Below are positions 58,967-64,000 of a stretch of 64,000 nt of DNA, in pieces. The DNA is from Aureibaculum luteum (GTDB taxonomy: Bacteria > Bacteroidota > Bacteroidia > Flavobacteriales > Flavobacteriaceae): the NCBI RefSeq assembly GCF_003449015.1, contig NZ_QRGD01000012.1, positions 1 through 64,000 on the forward strand. The letters are read 5' to 3'. The position numbers and the translations under genes were made by a program. Position 1 is the first letter of the stretch. Each line of letters opens with the position of its first letter. Below the pieces are notes generated by a model that had not been told where the DNA came from, ran no database searches, and saw only the letters and a list, made by a program, of their open reading frames with translations.

Positions 58967-61396
58967 ATGAGAAAGTTAAAATTAATAATTCTAATACTCT
59001 TTACGTGTTCAATGTATTGTTTTTCACAAGCAACATATACCATTTCTGGTTTAGTTTCGGAAGCGAATGGAAACGGATTGCCATTTGCAAATGTTTTATT
59101 GCTACAATCATCAGATTCTACATTGGTTAAGGGTATTGTAACTTTAAAAAATGGAACGTATACTTTAGATAATATAAATCAAGGTAATTACCTGATCATG
59201 TCAAGTATTGTTGGATATCAATCCGCTTACTCAAAACCTATTAACTTAAGTGCTAATTATAAAGTGGAAACCCTTGTCTTAATTGAAGGCGAGGCACTTA
59301 ATGAGGTTGAAGTGGTAGCTAAAAAGCAGTTGTACGAGCAAAAAATTGACAGGATGGTTATAAATGTATCTAGTAGTATTATTGCTACTGGTTCATCAGC
59401 TTTGGAAGTGCTTGAACGTTCTCCAGGTGTTATTGTTAATAGACAGAATAATGCTATATCTTTAGTAGGAAAAAGCGGTGTAGTTGTCATGATAAATGGA
59501 AAAGAAAGTTATATGCCTGCATCAAGTGTGGTGCAGATGTTGCAAGGGATGAGCTCTGATAATATTGAATCCATTGAATTGATAACCACGCCACCCGCTA
59601 ATTTTGATGCTGAAGGGAATGCAGGATTTATAAATATCATATTAAAAACGCGTACAGATGTTGGGCTGAACGGTTCCTATTCGTTTTCTTTTGGTGTAGG
59701 TAACGGAAGTGTAACTTCTGATAATATTAGTTTTAACTATAGAAAGAATAAAATCAACATTTTTGGAAATTATTCTTTTTTTAGACAAACTCAAGGAGAA
59801 CTATTTGAATTTGAGAGGAGTTTTATAAACGAAGATGGTATTCCCGTAAATGTAGCCACAGTATCTGATAGAGATCCAAATCTACGTTATCATAACATTA
59901 GGTCCGGCCTGGATTATAAGCTGTCCGATAAATCTGTTATTGGGTTTCTACTTTGGGCAAGTGACAGTAAATGGACCATGGATGCGGCTAATATGAGTCG
60001 AGAGTTATTAAATGAAAGTCCAAATTCTTTTATTGAACTAATGAATACGGAAAGAAACCAACACAAACATTTTGGGTCAAATATTAACTTCAAACATAAT
60101 TTTAAAGACGATGCTTATATCAGTATTGATTTAGATTATTTAAAATATGAAATTGAAAACCCAACAAATTATACCAATAGTTTTTTTGATGAAAATAATA
60201 ATTTTTTAAGGGAAGAACTTACCAAAAGTGATAAAACCAACCCTATTAACATTACCGTTGGCAAAGCAGATTATAGTGGTCAAATTAGTGATAAAATAAA
60301 GTTAGGAATAGGGCTAAAAGCAGCTTTCAATAATTTTAATAATGATGTGGTAGTGGGTGCTTTTGAAGGTCAAAATTTTATCGAAGACCCTGAATTGACC
60401 AACATCAGTAAATTAGAAGAACGGATATTGGCAGGATATAGTAGTATTGACTATGCCATAAATGACATAATAAGCCTGCAATTGGGCTTGCGTTATGAAC
60501 ATACCGACTCGGAGTTAAATTCTGACAAACAAGGTAAAGTGGTGGATAGGGCTTTTGGCGAATTTTTCCCAACAGCATATCTCTCGTATAAAGTTAACGA
60601 TAGTTTAAATTTTAATGCTTCTTATTCAAGACGTATCACAAGACCAACATTTAATGATATGGCTCCATTTGTAATTTTCTTTGACCCAGGCACTTTTTTT
60701 GCTGGAAATGCTTCTATCCAACCTGCCATTTCAAATTCCGTTAAGTTCGATGTTAATTACCGGTCTGTGATTCTTTCAGCACAGTATTCCATAGAGGATG
60801 GAACTATTGCAAGATTTCAATCCTCTTTTGATGAAGAAAATGAAAGATTGGTTTTTGCGGCGGCAAACATAGACAGAACAAAAATATTCTCCTTAACATT
60901 AGGGCTTCCAATAACCGTAACGCACTGGTGGAAAATGCAGAACAACTTTATATATTCAAATACTAAATTTTCAAATACCGTAGATGGCTCACTTTCTAAT
61001 TTTGAAAAAAACACGATAAATATTAATTGCACGCAGTCATTCACCATGGCAAAAAACCTTACTTCAGAAATTAGTGTAAATTATAACAGCCCAAGTTTAA
61101 ACAGTTTTATAGGCACTTCCACGTTAAAAAGTATTTTTGGAATAAATCTTGGGATTCAAAAAAAGTTTGGTGATAAATGGGGTACACTCGGATTTAAGGT
61201 CAATGACTTGATGGATTCAATGAAATGGGAGGTAACCAACAGTGTTCCTGAGCAAAACCTGAATACAAATAGTACCTTCGATTTTATGAACCGTACCTTT
61301 ATGTTGACCTATTCAAGAAATTTTGGAAATAAAAAACTAAAATCCGCACGTGAAAGAGATACTGGGGCAGAAGAGGAAAAACAGAGGTTAAATTAG
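58967..61396 (+). CDS. Outer-membrane beta-barrel TonB-dependent receptor family protein
   Basis: I use the ATG at 58967 (an in-frame TTG lies two codons upstream). The protein, about 809 residues, has a signal peptide (cleavage near C-F-S-Q), a carboxypeptidase-D-like domain (about 25-105; I-S-G-L-V-S-E-A-N-G-N-G-L-P-F-A-N-V), a plug-like domain (about 120-220; L-E-R-S-P-G-V-I-V) and an OMP_b-brl_3-type barrel (N-A-S-Y-S-R-R-I-T-R-P-T-F-N-D-M). These proteins are TonB-linked importers without a SusD partner. It ends the second gene group, and a strong terminator follows. Confidence 0.9.
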   Translation: MRKLKLIILILFTCSMYCFSQATYTISGLVSEANGNGLPFANVLLLQSSDSTLVKGIVTLKNGTYTLDNINQGNYLIMSSIVGYQSAYSKPINLSANYKVETLVLIEGEALNEVEVVAKKQLYEQKIDRMVINVSSSIIATGSSALEVLERSPGVIVNRQNNAISLVGKSGVVVMINGKESYMPASSVVQMLQGMSSDNIESIELITTPPANFDAEGNAGFINIILKTRTDVGLNGSYSFSFGVGNGSVTSDNISFNYRKNKINIFGNYSFFRQTQGELFEFERSFINEDGIPVNVATVSDRDPNLRYHNIRSGLDYKLSDKSVIGFLLWASDSKWTMDAANMSRELLNESPNSFIELMNTERNQHKHFGSNINFKHNFKDDAYISIDLDYLKYEIENPTNYTNSFFDENNNFLREELTKSDKTNPINITVGKADYSGQISDKIKLGIGLKAAFNNFNNDVVVGAFEGQNFIEDPELTNISKLEERILAGYSSIDYAINDIISLQLGLRYEHTDSELNSDKQGKVVDRAFGEFFPTAYLSYKVNDSLNFNASYSRRITRPTFNDMAPFVIFFDPGTFFAGNASIQPAISNSVKFDVNYRSVILSAQYSIEDGTIARFQSSFDEENERLVFAAANIDRTKIFSLTLGLPITVTHWWKMQNNFIYSNTKFSNTVDGSLSNFEKNTININCTQSFTMAKNLTSEISVNYNSPSLNSFIGTSTLKSIFGINLGIQKKFGDKWGTLGFKVNDLMDSMKWEVTNSVPEQNLNTNSTFDFMNRTFMLTYSRNFGNKKLKSARERDTGAEEEKQRLN

Positions 61397-61400
61397 TAAT

Positions 61401-61435
61401 AAAAAAGCCTGAAATATTTAATTTCAGGCTTTTTC
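61401..61435. terminator. Bidirectional rho-independent terminator
   Basis: GCCTGAAAT pairs with ATTTCAGGC around a short loop, with A-tract before and T-tract after. It serves the convergent beta-barrel receptor and pdhC genes. Confidence 0.9.
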
Positions 61436-61460
61436 TATATTTATTTTTACTACTTATAAA

Positions 61461-63083
61461 TTATACCAACATTGTAACTGGATTTTCAATAAATCCTTTT
61501 AATGTTAATAAAAATTGAGCACCAGTAGCACCGTCAACCGTTCTGTGGTCACATGCCAAGGTTAATTTCATTGTATTACCTACAACAATTTGACCTTCTT
61601 TTACAATTGGTTTTTGAACAATTGCTCCCACTGATAAAATAGCTGAATTTGGCTGATTTATAATTGAAGTAAAGTCCGTTATACCGAACATTCCTAAATT
61701 AGAGATAGTAAAAGTACTGCCTTCCATTTCTTGAGGCGTTAATTTTTTAGTTCTTGCTTTACCAGCATATTCTTTTACTTTTGATCCAATTTGTTGTAAG
61801 CTTTGCTCATCGGCAAATTTTAAAACTGGTACCAATAAACCATCTTCAACAGCAACTGCTACACCAATATGTACATGGTGATTTATACGCATTTTATCGT
61901 CAAACCACTGAGAATTAACTTGTGGATGTTGTTTCAAAGCCAAAGCTACGGCTTTAACAACCATATCATTATAAGATATTTTGGTATCGGGTACAGAATT
62001 GAATTGTAGTCTAAATGCTATCGCATTATCCATATTGAATTCTACATTCAAATAGTAATGTGGTGCCGTAAATTTAGATTCACCCAATCTACGAGCAATC
62101 ACTTTACGCATTTGCGAGTTAGGTATTTCTTCAAAACTCTCTTCTCCACTTGCCACAAAAGGCATTGCAGATGATCCTGCTTGACTAGGTGTAAAGTTTT
62201 CGACATCACTTCTGATGATACGTCCACCAGTACCAGAACCTTTTACTTGTGCTAAATCAATCCCTTTTTCTTGTGCTATTTTTTTAGCCAATGGGGAAGC
62301 GAATATGCGTCCACCAGAAGTAGAAGTTGTTACATTTGCTTCTTGAACTGGAGCACTTACTGTTTTTTGAACTTGTTGAGGTGCAGTTTTTACTTCTTCC
62401 TTTTTAGGAGCCGGTTTTGCTTCATCTTTTGAAAAAGCACCCGCTTTAATAGCTTCTACTAAGGCAGTTACATCAGTACCTTTATTACCAATTACAGCCA
62501 AAGTACTATCAACAAGAGCAGTTTCACCTTCATGAACACCAATATATAGTAAGGTACCATCATAGAAACATTCAAACTCCATAGTGGCTTTATCCGTTTC
62601 TATTTCAGCTAAAATATCACCTTCTTTAACTGTATCACCAACTTTTTTAAGCCAAGATGCAACAGTACCTTCAGTCATCGTATCACTTAAGCGAGGCATG
62701 GTAATAATTTGAGCCCCCTCTGGGATAAGTGCTTCAGCATTTGTTTGAGCAGCTTCCTTTACTTCAGGTTTTGCTACAGCATCATTATTTTCTTCTTCTT
62801 TAGGAGCTTCTGAAGCTCCTTTAATTAAGTCAGAAATATCCTCACCTTTTTCACCTATAATCGCTAATAAAGTATCTACTTTAGAAGATTCACCTTCTTG
62901 GATTCCGATATACAATAAAGTACCTTCATTGAAAGATTCAAACTCCATCGTAGCTTTGTCAGTTTCTATTTCAGCTAGTATATCACCTTCTTCAATCTTA
63001 TCACCTACTTTTTTTAACCATTTAGCAACAACACCTTCTTCCATAGTGTCGCTCAAACGGGGCATATTAATTATTGTTGCCAT
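61461..63083 (-). CDS. pdhC: Pyruvate dehydrogenase E2, dihydrolipoamide acetyltransferase
   Basis: The 540-residue E2 protein has two N-terminal lipoyl domains, each with the lipoylated lysine in E-T-D-K-A-T-M-E-F (K43 and K165). A peripheral-subunit-binding domain follows (about 258-295; S-P-L-A-K-K-I-A-Q-E-K-G-I-D), then a catalytic acyltransferase domain with the conserved D-H-R-T-V-D-G-A motif near the C-terminus. It transfers acetyl groups to CoA in the pyruvate dehydrogenase complex. The two lipoyl domains are joined by an acidic/alanine-rich linker. pdhA lies upstream on the same strand. Confidence 0.97.
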   Translation of the reverse strand: MATIINMPRLSDTMEEGVVAKWLKKVGDKIEEGDILAEIETDKATMEFESFNEGTLLYIGIQEGESSKVDTLLAIIGEKGEDISDLIKGASEAPKEEENNDAVAKPEVKEAAQTNAEALIPEGAQIITMPRLSDTMTEGTVASWLKKVGDTVKEGDILAEIETDKATMEFECFYDGTLLYIGVHEGETALVDSTLAVIGNKGTDVTALVEAIKAGAFSKDEAKPAPKKEEVKTAPQQVQKTVSAPVQEANVTTSTSGGRIFASPLAKKIAQEKGIDLAQVKGSGTGGRIIRSDVENFTPSQAGSSAMPFVASGEESFEEIPNSQMRKVIARRLGESKFTAPHYYLNVEFNMDNAIAFRLQFNSVPDTKISYNDMVVKAVALALKQHPQVNSQWFDDKMRINHHVHIGVAVAVEDGLLVPVLKFADEQSLQQIGSKVKEYAGKARTKKLTPQEMEGSTFTISNLGMFGITDFTSIINQPNSAILSVGAIVQKPIVKEGQIVVGNTMKLTLACDHRTVDGATGAQFLLTLKGFIENPVTMLV

Positions 63084-63211
63084 AAATTTTTATTTAATAT
63101 TTAGAAACTAATTTTATGAATTAGCTCAAAGTTTTCATTTGTTATTTGAAAATGTAATTTACTCAAATCTTTTTCATTCCACCGCAGATTCAATGTAGGC
63201 GGAACTTCTAA

Positions 63212-64000
63212 CTATAATCTGTGTTTAACAAAAGGATAATCTTCCTGTTCATAAACCATATCATATAATGCTTGTTTATTAGGATATGGAGATTCTTCAG
63301 CAAATTTTTCACATTCTGCTACTTTCTCTTTTACAGCTTTGTCCCATGATTTTATTTCATCATCAGTTGCATATTTTTCCTTTTTTATTACATCTAAAAC
63401 TTGAGTAATAGGATCTATTTTTTTATACTCTGCAACTTCATCTTTCGTTCTATAGTGTTGTGCATCACTCATAGAATGTCCTCTATATCTATATGTTTTA
63501 ACCTCTAAAAAGTAAGGGCCATCTTTTCTAGCATGTTCAATAGCTTCATACATCGCTTCCGCAACTTTAACAGGATTCATTCCATCAACAGGTTTACTAG
63601 GCATATTATATCCTAAGCCTAACTTCCAAATATCTTCATGATTTGCAGTACGTTTTACAGATGTACCCATGGCATAACCGTTATTTTCTACTACAAAAAC
63701 TACAGGAAGTTTCCATAACATTGCCATATTAAAGGTTTCGTGTAAAGAACCTTGTCTTGCAGCACCATCACCAAAACATGTTAGAGTAACAGCATCGTTT
63801 CCTTTGTACTTATCACCAAAAGCAATACCTGCACCTAATGGAATTTGACCACCAACAATACCATGACCACCATAAAAACGATGTTCTTTAGAAAAAATAT
63901 GCATAGAACCACCCATACCATGAGAAGTTCCAGTTTCTTTACCGTATAACTCCGCCATAACTCTTTTAGGATCTACACCCATTCCAATAGGTTGTACGTG
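63212..64000 (-). CDS. pdhA: Pyruvate dehydrogenase E1 alpha subunit (partial, 5' end beyond the window)
   Basis: The visible 263 residues are the C-terminal part of E1 alpha. The frame is open to the window edge (H-V-Q-P-I-G before the first in-frame methionine), so the true start lies to the right. Motifs: T-S-H-G-M-G-G-S-M-H, the thiamine-diphosphate motif G-D-G-A-A-R-Q-G ... E-N-N-G-Y-A-M-G-T, and the regulatory-loop-like Y-R-Y-R-G-H-S-M-S-D-A. With E1 beta missing from this side, E1 may be the alpha-beta type encoded elsewhere. pdhC follows after 128 bases. Confidence 0.97.
   Translation of the reverse strand, partial: HVQPIGMGVDPKRVMAELYGKETGTSHGMGGSMHIFSKEHRFYGGHGIVGGQIPLGAGIAFGDKYKGNDAVTLTCFGDGAARQGSLHETFNMAMLWKLPVVFVVENNGYAMGTSVKRTANHEDIWKLGLGYNMPSKPVDGMNPVKVAEAMYEAIEHARKDGPYFLEVKTYRYRGHSMSDAQHYRTKDEVAEYKKIDPITQVLDVIKKEKYATDDEIKSWDKAVKEKVAECEKFAEESPYPNKQALYDMVYEQEDYPFVKHRL

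Overview
The window is AT-rich chromosomal DNA from a member of the Bacteroidota, almost certainly a Flavobacteriaceae-type marine or soil bacterium. The evidence is a SusC/SusD pair, a hybrid two-component regulator (HTCS), DUF4295 next to rpmB-rpmG, bacillithiol (BshC) and menaquinone (MenD, MenB) genes, TAnnTTTG-type -7 promoter elements, and relaxed lipoboxes. No rRNA, tRNA or CRISPR array was seen.

Layout. 1-1854 is a small mobile region: the 3' end of a group II intron (domains V and VI), an HNH-nuclease-like gene, and a tyrosine recombinase, with repeated palindromic boundary sequences that look like integron or cassette recombination sites. 1896-16864 is mostly housekeeping: PPK2, two M28 peptidases, MenD, MenB, PurU, a FAH-family hydrolase, a CYTH protein, CinA, ribosomal proteins L28 and L33, DUF4295, FtsY and a serine hydrolase lipoprotein. 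17064-22412 is a signalling island: a small membrane protein, a likely structured RNA, a LytTR regulator preceded by a 44-bp perfect palindrome, three tandem near-identical acidic lipoproteins, and a TPR sensor kinase with its response regulator. 22463-37929 returns to core and transport functions: RimO, BshC, SusCD, S9 peptidase, SanA-like protein, NUDIX, DoxX, GuaA and a LysM/periplasmic-binding fusion.

The most unusual part is 38167-61396. A 1343-residue HTCS is followed by an operon of at least seven secreted proteins (42369-54159). Six of them appear to be divergent members of one family that I do not recognise: a short N-terminal motif (aromatic-Y-L-P ... G-x-P-x-F) is shared to varying degree, and four members also share a C-terminal beta-rich block. 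A 38-bp element lies upstream of this operon (42271-42308) and again at 55562-55599, upstream of a second gene group: an MddA-like methyltransferase, a SnoaL-like lipoprotein, a TPR protein and an outer-membrane beta-barrel receptor. The two copies agree at 32 of 38 bases and sit at exactly the same distance from a -7-like element. The simplest reading is that the HTCS co-regulates both groups. This HTCS locus contains no recognisable carbohydrate-active enzyme, so it is not a standard polysaccharide-utilisation locus.

The right end (61461-64000, minus strand) holds the pyruvate dehydrogenase genes pdhA (cut by the window edge) and pdhC. Functions of the secreted family, the boundary sites, the RNA and the operators are inferences from sequence patterns read by eye.
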